From Taeniopygia guttata (Eukaryota > Chordata > Aves > Passeriformes > Estrildidae), in the NCBI RefSeq assembly GCF_048771995.1, contig NC_133031.1, positions 253,001 through 317,000 of the forward strand: a stretch of DNA of 64,000 bases, given 5' to 3'. The translations under genes were made by a program, and so were the position numbers. How positions within the stretch are numbered: position 1 is the first letter of the stretch; the number at the start of each line of letters is the position of its first letter. The notes under the pieces were generated by a model, which was given only the letters and a program-made list of their open reading frames with translations, made no database searches and was not told the origin of the DNA. Below are positions 1 through 11,364 of this stretch, one piece after another.

Positions 1-2724
1 TTGCCTTCCTGATATATCTTTCTCCTCTGTTTTTAATAACGAGATCACTGTAGAGCTTTGATGAAGAATGAAATTTCTTTCTTTTCCAGATTTGATTTTT
101 TGACAGAAATATTTACGTGGGTTAGAGAAATGCATCTAAAATGACACAGCTCAAGTCTACCAGGATCAGATTTTTACATACACGAGTATCAGAAATCTGC
201 CTGCCCATCTTAATTCTCATAATTTATCCCCTTGTGTGTTTTTTCCTTCTGTGGATCAATGAATTTTTCCTCCCTTTTTGTGAATAAGCCTCTCTCAGAA
301 ATGAGACACATGGCTTTAACTTCTGGGGGAAGCGTTGGCACCTCTGCCAAGGAAAGGGATGTGAATTGATGGGCTGCTCTGCTCTGGAACATTAAGCAGA
401 TCACACTCCCACTGCAAAGTGCCATTGTCAACATTAAACCCTCTTGTTAATAGCCCACTGGTTTGGGTTTTTTCTGTTTGTTTTCCTTTTCAAGTGTATC
501 TACAGTTAACTGCAAGGAAAAAACCCAAACTGCAGAACAGTGCCGAGAAGGTTCTCCCTCCTAAATAGCCTCTCAGGTAGCTGCTGTAAGCTCTCCTCTC
601 TCCATAGGTAGGAAGCAGAAGTGTGGCTGTCTTAAGCCATCTCCAACACCATTACAGACAGTAGATGATGTTTTTTAAAAATTAATTATTTGCTATGGGA
701 TTCAGGAGGAGATTGTGTGTTTTGGTGCTGCTTGACATGCTGACAAGCAGGGGAAAAATGTTGCCCTGTAAACTTGGCTGTCTCTGTTGATTGAGAGATG
801 TCTTATGGAAAGGTACTAGTCAGTGTAAACCCCAGGATACCCAACAAAGAGAGATTTCAATAAATATAGAGAGCCATTAAAGTAGCTCACCCTCTCTTCA
901 CAGGCTCAGGTGTAAAGAGAGATGCTACCTATGCATTTCTCTTGATCTCCATGCTAAACAAAGCCACAAGCACATGGAGCAAGTAGCAATTCAGATATCA
1001 CCATTTTCCTTTCAATTAGCCTGGAAAACCTGTCCAGGGCTGAACCTTCTCCCACTGAAACTCCAATTTAGCATCACTGACACAGAGAGAAGATATTCCC
1101 TCCATTGTGCATTTGGGGTGGATTTTTTTCCCCTACTATGCAGAACAGGTGAACAACTTTCATCTTCTTAGGCATTTACAAGACTTTTTAAAGACCAAAG
1201 CAACCAAGCAACCAGGTAAAACAAACTGCACCTGCCAGCCCGTTGGACCACTGTAAAATTCAGTGCTGGAAGGGACTTTCTTCAGAACAGTCTCCTGGCC
1301 TTCACAAGGCATTCACCTTAGTCTTCCTAATGACCTCTCTGCATTGAGCTCTATTGGCAGAGCAAGGCTTGGGGAGCCATCAAGAGAAGGTGATGGTACA
1401 AATGTCCCCACCTTTGTAAATAAAATATCTCACACAATACAGGGCTGCCAATGGTTGGTTTTCTGGCTCTCACACATCTACTCCTCTTTTGGAGGAAGCT
1501 GAGAGTGCAAAGGGAGCAGCGCCTGCAATGAATCCATCAGCTCAAAAGCAGGATTCTAAACTGGAGATAATCCTTGTCTTCTCAAAACTTTAACCTAAGG
1601 GAGCACAAAAGGAAAAGTAATCATCTCTTGTTGGTCAATCCCTTTGCTCAGTGTCACAAATATCACAGAAAGAGAGGCCATTAGCACGGTTTGCTTTAGA
1701 TCAGGAATAACTCCTGTTCCAGCCATTGCTGGGGTCTGTTAAGGCCTTCAGGTTTTTGATGGATTGAGGAAAGCCTTGACAATGCAGACAACTGCAGTGA
1801 AATAAGAGGCTGGCTCAAACATTAATGACCCACTGATTCTATGTGAGACAAAGAGATGATAGCACTGTCTGCCTTGGCAAGACCTCTCCCTTCACCACCC
1901 TTGGTAGGCATCCCTTCAGTGACTGCAAGGGGCAGAGCTGGTCCCTCAAAGTTTTCTTCCTTCCCCCCTACTCCCAACTCCCGTCCTTATCATAAAGAGT
2001 AGGAATCAAAAACAAGCCTGTGGCTTTGCTAGCATAGCAGAAGAAAAATCAATCTCCTTGTTGACCTGGTGAAAGAAAGGTGGAGTACCTGAAGTTCAGT
2101 TTTCCCATCTCCAGATGCCGCTTACACTGATAGGCAAACTTTCACAGAAGAAGGAGAGTAATCTGCAAGTGCTCTGCTGTAGTGCGGATTCATCTGTCCA
2201 ACAGCAGCAGATAAAGGTGAAGGCAGCTCACTTCCACACTCACTCCCTAGTTTGCATCTAGAGAAAGTTTTGAAATTTGGGAAAGAAAAGAAGATAATTT
2301 GCAACCATGAAAAATGAGATAAAACAAAGCAGTGTAGGGAAAGGGAAACTGAGCAAAGCAAAAAAAACTGGCACATTTTTACCTGTTGATGTTGCTGTCA
2401 CCAATGGGGCTTTTTATTCTCTTCAAGCCAGGCAAAACCTGAGGTGTAACCTCTCCTCCAGGGCTGGATATCCAGAGGAGTCACCTCAGGGAGCACGTGG
2501 CAGAGGTGGTCGTGATGCTGAGCTTTGGCTGGGAGTTCTTTCAGGAACACGACGGGTGTGGTGAGGCATCACGGAGCTCTTGGCTGCATCAGCTGCCCAC
2601 CTGTGATTGCAGGGATGCTCAATTGGCAAAGAGTCACCCTTCCAGCGGTGGGATGCTTCATAAACTGCTGGAAAGTCTGGGAAAGAGGTCACAAACACTG
2701 CTGGGAAGGTCTGGGAAACACCTC
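1..2724. other. host non-coding DNA, no gene recognised
   Basis: Sequence of ordinary base composition. Open frames are short and show no start context, domain or flanking splice signal that I can support. Nothing repetitive was identified with confidence. Confidence 0.5.
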
Positions 2725-2825
2725 AAAAGAAAAGGAGAAATGGGAAAGAAGAATAGAAAAGAAAAAAAAAAAAAGGCAGAAAATTAAAAAGAAAGAGAAA
2801 AAAGGAGAAAGGGGGAAAGGAGATT
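2725..2825 (+). repeat. homopurine (A/G) tract
   Basis: About 100 bases made almost only of A and G on the plus strand, including a run of about 13 A. It lies immediately upstream of the CpG island. This is a simple-sequence tract that could slip or form unusual structure; no coding role is implied. Confidence 0.8.
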
Positions 2826-2849
2826 TTGTTGCAACGAATGCCTGCTGCG

Positions 2850-3250
2850 AAATAGCAAGGCTGGAACTCCCGAGAATGCAGCGGAGACGCTCCGGAGCCC
2901 GCCGGGCCCGGCGCTGCCCGTGCGGCCGCCGCAGCGCGGTCCAACACCGCCTCTCACAGCTCCGCTGCTGCCAGAACCCGCTTTTGGGGGCCGCGCAGGC
3001 AGCTCCTGCCGCAACCCACGGCACCGATTCCACCCTGCCACAGCTCCGACATCGCCGGGGCGCGCCCCGTGTCCCGCGGCAGCAGAGCGCAGCGGGGACC
3101 CGGCCAGCCGCACCCCGCAGTCACTCCCCGGCTGGAATTGGGGTAGGCGGGGTGGGCTCCTGCCCTGGGCCACTCATCACGGACACGGGGGGACTTGGAA
3201 TCAGAGGGGGAGCCGATTACCCAGCCCTGGCTGCACCCTGCGTCCACACT
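2850..3250. promoter_or_regulatory. CpG island, possible promoter
   Basis: A GC-rich stretch with dense CpG dinucleotides, especially about 2880-3130, in an otherwise AT-richer neighbourhood. Such islands usually mark promoters or first exons of vertebrate genes. Long open frames on both strands here are expected from the composition (few stops) and are not taken as genes. No TATA box or convincing first exon was found, so strand is unknown. Confidence 0.5.
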
Positions 3251-4912
3251 GAGCCAACTTCACACCAGGTTTACACCCACATGAAAATCCCAGAAGAGCA
3301 CCTCAGCACACCGACTGCTGCGGACGCCTTACGTTCTCCTTGTTTTGACTTTGGCACAGACACTGGAAAGAGATGGTTTTACTTCTCAACATGGAAGAAT
3401 TTCCATCGAGATGGAAAAAAATCCATCGAGATGGCTTTAAGCCCAGGTAAAGCAGATAGCTGCCCAGAGCAGGTACCCTTGATAGATGACAAGGCAGCAG
3501 GTTTGCTGCCGCAGAAACTGTGAAAAGCTGAGCTGGATGGTGCCCCAAGACCCTTGAAGATGGCTCAGGGTGTGTAGGCAGCAGACACAGTTGGGATGGA
3601 AGGAAATAAAGAAGGATGGTCTCCCTGTCCCTTCAGTCTGGCACTAAGGAGGGATGAGAGGTCCCCAGGGCATTTCTCATTCCTCTTCCCCAGAAGCTGA
3701 TACGCCCTCTGGCCCAGGCATATCAACTGTGCCTGTACCAAACTAGGCATTTTCAGTTCAATGTAAGCAGCTTCTGAATTCACACACCCTGGGCTCCTCA
3801 AGCATTTTTATCTGCCCTCCTTACCCCACCCCCCAACAAAAAAATGCAAGATCCTACTAAATATGGACAATGCATCCACTTTCTGTTGCAGAGCTCATGC
3901 ACCTGAGCTGCAAATACAACTGGCTGGTACAAACATGAGCTACATTTACATTCTGACAGCCTAACAGCAACCCAGAAAGTTTCAGTCTATCCACTCCAGT
4001 TCTCTCTGGATCTGCATCTCACTGAACAATTTTGGCCCTCAACATTCACCTTTCTGTTGCAGACTTGTGGCCTCCAGCCCTGTTCCTTTCTACCTCAGCT
4101 GCCATCACTATCCTGCTCCTCAGTGGTCCTGACTGGATGGTGCTTAAACCGTGTCTTAACTGAGCATCACTAGTGAGCTGAGGACCAAGGCCTGGCAAAG
4201 CAGGAAAAATTACCAGCATGGGTTTGCTGAGAGACCAATGTCTGCAGGACTTATCCCTGGTAAGAAAAATAAATGGTATGTAAAGAAATCAAAAGGTGAT
4301 ACTGCATTACTCAGGGTTTTGTTCAATATTAGCTGCAATGCTACTCTGCAATGTGCTGGCAGTGGTAAGTAAATAGATTATGCACTAAGCTTTGTACACT
4401 AAATAGTCCATTACTGAATATATATTTCTCAAATTAATCACTGACAGAAGCTAATGACATAGTCTCAAGCCAAGAGGCTTGAAATGGCTTTGTAGAGGCA
4501 ACCAGTCTTGATCTCTACTGGCTGCAGAGTCCTCCTGCTCTTGTTTCGCCCAATAAAACGTATTCTGCAGGTGCAATTATTCAGTGGCTGGGGTTAACTC
4601 AATGCTCTAAAGGATGAAGATAAGGTAATCGACTATATTCATCTTGGTATTTCTTTTGCATGCTCTAGGATCATAATTACAAGACAAAATATTATCGCAG
4701 AAGGCTGAATTTAACAAGGTATCAGCCAAGGGGACAGGACTTTAGGTGCATGGGGATACAAGGCTGAGTGGGACTGTTGGGGAGCCCCAGAAAAGATGTT
4801 AGGTTTATATTAGCTGATTTCAAAATCTCTGTCAAAATGTGCCATATCCCTGGCTGTCAATGTCATTCCTAACGGCTTTTCCCCTCTTCCACAGGCTGGA
4901 AAGAAACTGGCC
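3251..4912. other. host non-coding DNA, no gene recognised
   Basis: No supported coding sequence, RNA gene or identifiable repeat up to the ERV1 target site. Confidence 0.5.
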
Positions 4913-4918
4913 CTTATC
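4913..4918. repeat. ERV1 target-site duplication, left copy (CTTATC)
   Basis: CTTATC directly precedes the 5' LTR and recurs directly after the 3' LTR at 13357-13362. Six bases is the size typical of alpha- and betaretroviral integration. The match fixes both outer LTR ends. Confidence 0.9.
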
Positions 4919-5483
4919 TGTTGCTATCACGCTGGCGTGGTAGTGTGGAGGAAGGGATTTAGAAAGGCCTTGGGAATTGGAAACTGAGGAAAAGATACAT
5001 TTAGGTATGAGGAAAAGATACATTTATGTATGCCCCATTGTTTCGGGAAAGTTTCGCTTCAGCATCTTTATGTAAACCCCCTTCTCCCCACCCCTGAGCA
5101 GTTCCCATTGGACCTGACCCCTGGGAAGGTTCTGATGGGCCCATGCTGAACACTGTCTCTATTGTTTAGACCTTATCTCTTAATTTTGCTGTATAAAACT
5201 GTATCTGGGCAGTAGCCCAGGGTCTTTTGTCCCTGCAACCGTTCAGGCAATACAATCTTTCTGGACTGCATACAACTGACCTCTCTTCGTCTCTTTATCT
5301 CGACTCCTTGCGGCGACCGAGGCGCACCGCCGCTCGGACCGTGCTAACCCAGCCCCTGCCTGGTGAGCCCAGAGCAGCGGGACCGCGGCAAACCCCGGTT
5401 CCCTGAGGGGACAGCTAGCCGGAGGCGTCCCGGGGGGCCGGGGAGGGACGGGGGACAGCCGCAAGTGACCCCCGAAAGCCGCG
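4919..5483 (+). repeat. ERV1 5' LTR
   Basis: 565 bp starting TGTTGC. It carries a TATAAAA box near 5201 and an AATACA-type polyadenylation candidate near 5250. It matches the 3' LTR except for one T indel, single substitutions near 5321 and 5427, and the last three bases (GCG here, ACA in the 3' LTR). Confidence 0.93.
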
Positions 5484-5485
5484 AG

Positions 5486-5503
5486 TGGCGCACCAACGTG
5501 AGG
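5486..5503 (+). other. ERV1 primer-binding site, tRNA-Lys-like
   Basis: Begins TGGCGC two bases after the LTR, as retroviral primer sites do. It resembles the tRNA-Lys(1,2) complement but has an extra A after TGGCGC and one further mismatch, so the tRNA assignment is tentative. Confidence 0.7.
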
Positions 5504-5850
5504 CATTGCATCGGTTCGAGTGAACGCGTCGCGGCCGCCGCGGGCAGTTCACCGGTTGGGAGGTTTTCCGGAGACTTTGCGATTGGTGTCGCTGCGAGCG
5601 ACAGAGCGGCGAGCGGTGCGAAAAAACCGCCACGCAGGCTGTCAGCTCCGCGGGGAGAAGCTCTCGGACCGCGCTGGTGGTGTGGGCACTCGCCCTTCCA
5701 CACAGCCCAGCAGGACTGCCGCCGCGGGGACAGAGGCGCCGATTTCTGTCCGGCGCTGTGTCCGTGGATGCGGACGGGACCTTCCTAACACCCGGAAGAC
5801 TGTCTGCGGAGTCGGGAACCGTTGCTGCAGTGTGTTTTCTGAAGAACGGC

Positions 5851-5861
5851 GGTGGGTAAGT
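5851..5861 (+). promoter_or_regulatory. candidate ERV1 major splice donor
   Basis: GTGG|GTAAGT with the GT at 5856, in the untranslated leader upstream of gag. It is a strong donor match placed where a retrovirus that uses its own env start codon has its major donor. It would pair with the pyrimidine-rich acceptor ending at 11355. Confidence 0.6.
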
Positions 5862-6025
5862 CTCGGTACTGGCGGCGAGGGTCCGGCCAGGAGACTGGAG
5901 TCAGGCTCCCGTGTGCCCAAGGGGGGACACGCCAGCGCGCAGGTGTGTCGGGAGCTCCGCCGGGTCTTTAGAACTTTGGGGTTTTTGCTGCAGCAGCTGG
6001 GTGAGATTTTGCTGTGCTGCCAGCG

Positions 6026-7743
6026 ATGGGTGTTACGCTGACTACACAGCAGAAAGAGATTTATAAACAAGTTCAAGAACCCCTGCAGAGAGCAGGTGCA
6101 AAACTTCCTGAGAGCCTGGTGAAAGAGTTTGTCAGATGGGTACAGTAAGTTTTTCGGAGGTAACAGAGCAAGATGTGAAAGAAAGACAGTTTTGGAAGCG
6201 TGTGGGTGCAGTGTTGAGTGAAAGGACAAAGGCAGGAGATCCCTCAGTGAAAGAAGGTTTTATGAGAATCTTTTTGTTCGTTTATGACTTTGTGAAAGAG
6301 AGTGCAGACACTCGGGATGTCCGGGGAAGAGAAAAGCGTCACATCGCGTCCCCTGTAACCCCCCGCGTCCCCGGCTTTGAAAAAACTAACCGCGCAGATG
6401 TAGATTCAGTTCCTGACCCCTCTCCATCTCATGATTCTGCTCCCGCAGCTCAAAATCCATGCTTTGCACCCCCCACCCCCCTTGTGCAGCCACCACAAGA
6501 TGGAGGCGGCACCGCGACATTCCCTTCTCCATCCCAGAATTCCTTGCTCCCCGTGCCAGCCCAGAACACACCCCCAGCCCTCGTGTCCCTCCCTTTGCCC
6601 ATCCCCAATCCCAATCCCTCCTCCCTTGCAGCGATTCAGCCCACGGTCCAGCCCTCAGCTCCTCCCCTCGCAGCTCCATCACCACCCCCTGCCCCTGCCC
6701 CGCTCCACACAGCCCCGCCAGCCGCGGCCACTCCCACACAAGCCGCCCCCCCTCTCGCTCCTGGTTCCCTCGGCAACGGCAGCGCCGGAGCTGCCAGCTC
6801 CAGGACTGTCGGCTCCGGGAAACAGAAACTGGCCAGAGACACCGATCCTCCGTTCATGGCCCCAGTGGTTTATAATGCGAGAGGACAAAACCCTAGATGG
6901 GAGTCCGTTTCATACGACAGTATCAGGGAACTCTGCAAAACAAAACGTGAATTTGGAGAAAGGAGTGAATTTTTTAAGAGCATTTTAAAAGCTACTCTAG
7001 GTTCCAAAACTTTTGTCCCTGCTGATTTGAAACGTCTTTTCAGCTGTTTGCTCCCTCAATCTGAATTTAGATTGTGGGAAAGAACTTGGAAAAGGCTTGC
7101 AGGAGACCTCCTTCCAGAGATTTTGCAGAGTCCAACCCATTCCACAGATACAGAGGATGAGGAAATCACCTTAGAACATCTAGTGGGTGAGGGTGATTGG
7201 AGCCAAGCTGAGAAGCAAGCAGCAGGCATTCCCAGATCAGTGTTAGACCTGTCCAGGGATGCAGCAGAACGTGCATTTTTTAACATGCCTTCTAAAGAGC
7301 CTGTCATTTCTTACATCGCTTTAAAGCAGTCTGTTGCAGAGCCGTTCATGGATTTTGTGGATCGAGTGAGAGCTTCAGTCGAGAAAAGGGTGCAAAATCC
7401 AGAGCTCCAAGATCAGCTCACACTAGAAATTGCCACCACAAATGCAAATGAAGCCTGTCAACGAGTCATCCTGGCCCTTCCAGCATCGCCTCCACCCACA
7501 CTCGATCAGCTCATTGAGGAGTGCACGAGAAAAGCTACACTAATGACAAGGGACTCAGTGATAAAACCACGGGGGAAAGTGGTTGCAGAGGCAATGGTAA
7601 CCCCAAAAACACCAAGGGCTGCCAAGCCTCCTGCACCCAAACGCCGATGCTATTTCTGTAACCAGGAGGGATATCTCATAGGCCAGTGCCCTCTGAGGGG
7701 GAAAACGGGGGCGGGGGAGGTCTCCAATCAGCAAAAAAACTGA
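6026..7743 (+). pseudogene. gag: ERV1 gag (matrix, capsid, nucleocapsid), frameshifted near its start
   Basis: Gag encodes the virion core. The likely start at 6026 is an ATG followed by a glycine codon, as expected for a myristoylated matrix. That frame runs 40 codons and stops at 6146-6148. The rest of gag reads open in another frame, overlapping from 6136, to 7743. This part has a proline-rich region with a PSAP late-domain motif near 6.65 kb, a capsid with a major-homology-region-like segment near 7.33-7.38 kb, and one zinc knuckle near 7.65 kb. The knuckle has the spacing C-X2-C-X4-Y-X4-C, with tyrosine where histidine is normal. The frame change equals a net gain of two bases or loss of one around 6146. 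A second ATG-glycine at 6136 could start a shortened protein. A -1 slippery site sits at the 3' end. Confidence 0.85.
7734..7740 (+). promoter_or_regulatory. gag-pro -1 ribosomal frameshift site (A AAA AAC)
   Basis: The heptamer A-AAA-AAC lies in gag-frame register directly before the gag TGA (7741-7743). Slipping back one base enters the pro frame. This is a canonical betaretroviral slippery sequence. I did not fold the sequence after it to look for a stimulatory structure. Confidence 0.85.
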
Positions 7744-8555
7744 TTGGGGAGCGCGGTCCTATCCCGCGTGATGACACAAATGGGGTGGGCCAAGGTGTTG
7801 TGGCCAGAGCTGCTGTTCACCACATTGTACCTAGTGTCAGCAGCCAATCTTACACCACTGATAAGACCGAACCTTACCGATTGAAACTCACTAAACCTGT
7901 TCATTTTTCTAATCAGGACTGGCATTTCATCACAGCCACAGCAGAGCTCCTGCCCCGCATTCGGGACTGCGAAACTCGCAGACGGAATGATCTACTAAAC
8001 TGCAAGTACCTTGTCACTGGGGACACAAAGTACACTCCTAAGGAGATAGAAATCCCTCCTGGCATCGTTTCACTCGATCCCAGGACCTTCTATCTCATGG
8101 CACGCTGTGTCCACCCTCCTCTCTTCCTGGCGGAGGGACAGATCATTGCGCAGGCCATTCCAGTGCCCCATCTTTTGTGTGATGATCATGCCCTCTCAGT
8201 CTTTTACACCGAGACGCTGGGGGAGGAGAAACCCCTTGTGTGGTGTGGCCTCCAGAGCGAGGGCCATTCCGTTCTCCTTCAGGGGATGATGGACACCGGG
8301 GCAGATGTGACAATCATTCCTCCTCAAAAATGGCCAAAGCAATGGGAGTTGGAAAATGTAGGCCACCCAGTTATAGGTGTGGGAGGTCCAAAAGTAGCAC
8401 AACAGTCCAAAAATGTGGTCCAAATCAAGGGACCAAATGGGCAATCAGCATCTCTACGCCCATTTGTTCTGGATTCAAAATTCACCCTCTGGGGAAGAGA
8501 TGCCATGTCCCAATGGGGGGCGAAGTTAGAACTACCAAGCCCCCAGGATTTTTAG
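7741..8555 (+). CDS. pro: ERV1 pro: dUTPase-like domain plus aspartic protease
   Basis: Reached from gag by -1 frameshifting and open in frame 0 (the open frame begins at 7686 inside gag). The first two thirds include a segment near 8.05-8.16 kb resembling the late motifs of trimeric dUTPase, ending in a GQIIAQ-type motif. Betaretroviruses carry dUTPase at this position; whether this one is active cannot be told. The last third is the retroviral aspartic protease. It has DTGAD near 8291-8305 (catalytic Asp), a flap-like glycine-rich segment, and a WGRDAM motif near 8.49 kb matching the conserved GRD/GRN region. The frame ends with TAG at 8553-8555 inside the pro-pol shift site. No disabling change is visible. 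Confidence 0.85.
8546..8552 (+). promoter_or_regulatory. pro-pol -1 ribosomal frameshift site (G GAT TTT)
   Basis: G-GAT-TTT is in pro-frame register immediately before the pro TAG. A -1 slip enters the pol frame, which is open from here to 11269. It is of the GGAUUU type used by several class II retroviruses. Confidence 0.8.
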
Positions 8556-11269
8556 GTGCGGCCACTGAGGAGCGCCCTACCCAAAAACTTAAGTGGCTCA
8601 CAGATACTCCCGTCTGGGTAGACCAGTGGCCGCTGACTACAGAAAAGACAAGAGCGCTCTCTCAAATTGTAAAAGAGGAATTGGCAAAGGGACATATAGT
8701 AGAAACCCAGAGCCCTTGGAATTCTCCGGTGTTTGTTATCAAGAAGCCGGGGAAAGACAAGTGGCGGCTCCTCCACGATCTGAGAAAAATTAATAACGTC
8801 ATTGAGGACATGGGATCCCTTCAACCAGGAATGCCTTCCCCATCTATGCTTCCCCAGAATTGGAAATTGGCAGTGCTTGATATCAAAGACTGCTTCTTCC
8901 AAATTCCCCTACACCCAGATGATGCGCCATGCTTTGCCTTTTCCGAGCCCTCTCTTAACAGAGTGGCTCCCATGAAACGCTACCATTGGACAGTTCTTCC
9001 TCAGGGTCTCAAATGCTCTCCCACCATCTGCCAGTGGTATGTGGCCAGAGTTCTGTCCCCAGTCCGTGCCAAGTGGAAGGATTGCATTTTGTATCATTAC
9101 ATGGATGATGTCCTTGTTTGTGCCAACAGTGACAACGTACTTGCAAAGGCATTGGAGGACACTATCTCAGCCTTGTCAGCGGCTGGATTTGAGTTGCAAA
9201 AGGAAAAGGTGCAGCACCTGCCGCCTTGGAAGTATCTGGGCCTTGAAATTGGTAACAAAACCATCACACCCCAGAGACCAATGATAAATGATGATCCAAA
9301 AACATTACGAGACCTCCACCAGCTTTGTGGGTCTCTAAATTGGGTCAGACCCTGGCTGGGGCTCACCACGGGAGAGTTGTCCCCCATCTTCAATTTATTA
9401 AAAGGGTGGGAAGAGTTAGACTCCCCGAGGGCCCTGACCCAGGAGGCCAGGGCTGCTTTGGAGAAAATTCAGTCCACCCTAGCAGACAGACAGGCCCACA
9501 GGTGTCGTGAGGGCTTGCCTTTCCGATTCATCATCCTTGGTAAGTTGCCACACCTCCATGGGTTGATCTTTCAATGGGACACAGACCATCGGGATCCCCT
9601 CTTAATTATAGAGTGGGTGTTCCTTGGTCATCAGTTGTCCAAAAGTATCACCAAGCCACAAGAGTTGATGGCCCAGCTGATCATGAGGGCCAGGACTCGC
9701 TTGCAGGTGTTGGCAGGGTGTGACTTCGCATGCATTCATCTCCCTATCAAAATATCCACAGGGAGACTCTCTAAGGAAATACTCGAGCACCTGTTTCAAA
9801 CCAATGAAAACTTGCAATTCTCCCTAGACAGTTTCACTGGACAAATTCTCATCAACCATCCAGGCCACAGATTGTTTGAAACAGAGTTTCATTTGATCCC
9901 AAAAACTATCCAGAGCAGTGAACCACTGAAAGCACTGATAGTTTTCACAGACGCGTCAGGAGGGTCCCACAAATCTGTGATCACATGGAAAGACCCCCAG
10001 ACTCAGCAGTGGGAAGCTGATGTAAAGGTTGTGGAGGGCTCCCCACAGGTTGCCGAGCTGGATGCTGTTGTCAGGGCCTTTGAAAAGTTTTCAGAACCAA
10101 TTAATATAGTTACAGATTCAGCATATGTAGCAGGTGTGGTGTCCAGGGCAGAACATGCAGTGCTCAAAGAGGTTTCCAACCCAGTGATATTTAGTTTGCT
10201 CTCAAAACTAATCCTTCTAGTTTCACACCGAGAGCAGCCTTTTTTCGTAATGCATGTGAGATCACACACAGATCTTCCAGGTTTTATAGCTGAAGGTAAT
10301 CGTAGGGCAGATGCACTGGCTGCTCCTCTGCAGCTGGCTGGCCAACCAAACATCCTCGAACAGGCCAAGGTAAGCCATCAATTGTTTCATCAAAATGCCC
10401 CGGGACTGGTCCGCCAATTCCAACTGCGGCGTGACCAAGCCAATGCAATTGTGGCTGCTTGCCCCCAGTGTCAGGAGTCCACTTTACCAACTGTGAGTTC
10501 AGGAGTGAACCCCAGGGGACTCCGCAGTTGTGAAGTGTGGCAAACTGACATCACACATATACAGGAGTTCGGGAGGTTCCAACATGTACATGTTTCAGTA
10601 GATACTTTCTCCGGAGCAGTCTTTGCCTCAGCCCACACTGGACAAAAAACTGCAGATGCCAAAAAACATCTTATGCAGGCATTTGCAGCCTTAGGGGTCC
10701 CCACAACCATCAAGACAGATAATGGCCCAGCCTATATTTCCAGAGCGTTTGGTGAGTTTTTACAAGAGTGGGGGGTGAACCATCGGACAGGAATTGCACA
10801 CTCCCCCACCGGCCAGGCTGTGATAGAAAGAACACATCAGACCTTAAAAAAGGTCCTCCTTCGCCAGCGGGGAGATATCCAGGTCCTATCTCCACAGATG
10901 AGGCTCTGCAAAGCCCTTTTCACCATTAACTTCTTAAATTGTTCTTTTGATAGGCCTGAACCCCCAGTCCTGCGTCATTTTAAACAACATCAACAGCTCA
11001 GACCCGAAGAGAGACCTCCAGTGTTAATTAAGGATCCAGACTCTGGAGAGATCCAGGGTCCACACCAGCTTATCACTTGGGGACGGGGGTATGCGTGTGT
11101 ATCCACACCCTCTGGACTCAGGTGGATTCCTAAGAAATGGGTCAGACCATATACTGCCGAACGGGGAGTGAGTCCACCACAGAGTAACCCCCCTGATGCT
11201 CAGGGGAATCCCACAGAAAACGCAGTTGCGTCAAACACAAAACGCCGCAAGGAAGGAGGAGACCCCTAA
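8549..11269 (+). CDS. pol: ERV1 pol: reverse transcriptase, RNase H, integrase
   Basis: A continuous frame of about 900 codons after the shift site (the open frame extends back to 8240). Reverse transcriptase carries the catalytic YMDD at 9098-9109 and the LPQG motif before it. RNase H begins near 9.94 kb with a TDAS motif and has the later DSAY and NRRADA motifs. Integrase shows the H-H-C-C zinc motif at about 10.37-10.47 kb. The catalytic triad is Asp 10547, Asp 10718 and Glu 10826, with exactly 35 residues between the second Asp and the Glu (DD35E). The product would copy viral RNA and insert the DNA. I see no internal stop. It ends with TAA just before the env splice acceptor. Confidence 0.93.
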   Translation, partial: FLGAATEERPTQKLKWLTDTPVWVDQWPLTTEKTRALSQIVKEELAKGHIVETQSPWNSPVFVIKKPGKDKWRLLHDLRKINNVIEDMGSLQPGMPSPSMLPQNWKLAVLDIKDCFFQIPLHPDDAPCFAFSEPSLNRVAPMKRYHWTVLPQGLKCSPTICQWYVARVLSPVRAKWKDCILYHYMDDVLVCANSDNVLAKALEDTISALSAAGFELQKEKVQHLPPWKYLGLEIGNKTITPQRPMINDDPKTLRDLHQLCGSLNWVRPWLGLTTGELSPIFNLLKGWEELDSPRALTQEARAALEKIQSTLADRQAHRCREGLPFRFIILGKLPHLHGLIFQWDTDHRDPLLIIEWVFLGHQLSKSITKPQELMAQLIMRARTRLQVLAGCDFACIHLPIKISTGRLSKEILEHLFQTNENLQFSLDSFTGQILINHPGHRLFETEFHLIPKTIQSSEPLKALIVFTDASGGSHKSVITWKDPQTQQWEADVKVVEGSPQVAELDAVVRAFEKFSEPINIVTDSAYVAGVVSRAEHAVLKEVSNPVIFSLLSKLILLVSHREQPFFVMHVRSHTDLPGFIAEGNRRADALAAPLQLAGQPNILEQAKVSHQLFHQNAPGLVRQFQLRRDQANAIVAACPQCQESTLPTVSSGVNPRGLRSCEVWQTDITHIQEFGRFQHVHVSVDTFSGAVFASAHTGQKTADAKKHLMQAFAALGVPTTIKTDNGPAYISRAFGEFLQEWGVNHRTGIAHSPTGQAVIERTHQTLKKVLLRQRGDIQVLSPQMRLCKALFTINFLNCSFDRPEPPVLRHFKQHQQLRPEERPPVLIKDPDSGEIQGPHQLITWGRGYACVSTPSGLRWIPKKWVRPYTAERGVSPPQSNPPDAQGNPTENAVASNTKRRKEGGDP

Positions 11270-11364
11270 TCCCTGTTTTCCTTTATACTGGCAGAGCAAA
11301 TTGTACCTTTTTCAGAGTTAGTTTACCTTGTTATATGATTTTATCTTTCTTTCAGACTAGCAGA

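Noticed and set aside
2525..3523. 332-codon plus-strand open frame over the CpG island
   Set aside because: It spans a homopurine tract and GC-rich DNA with open frames on both strands. No domain, start context or splice support; best explained by composition.
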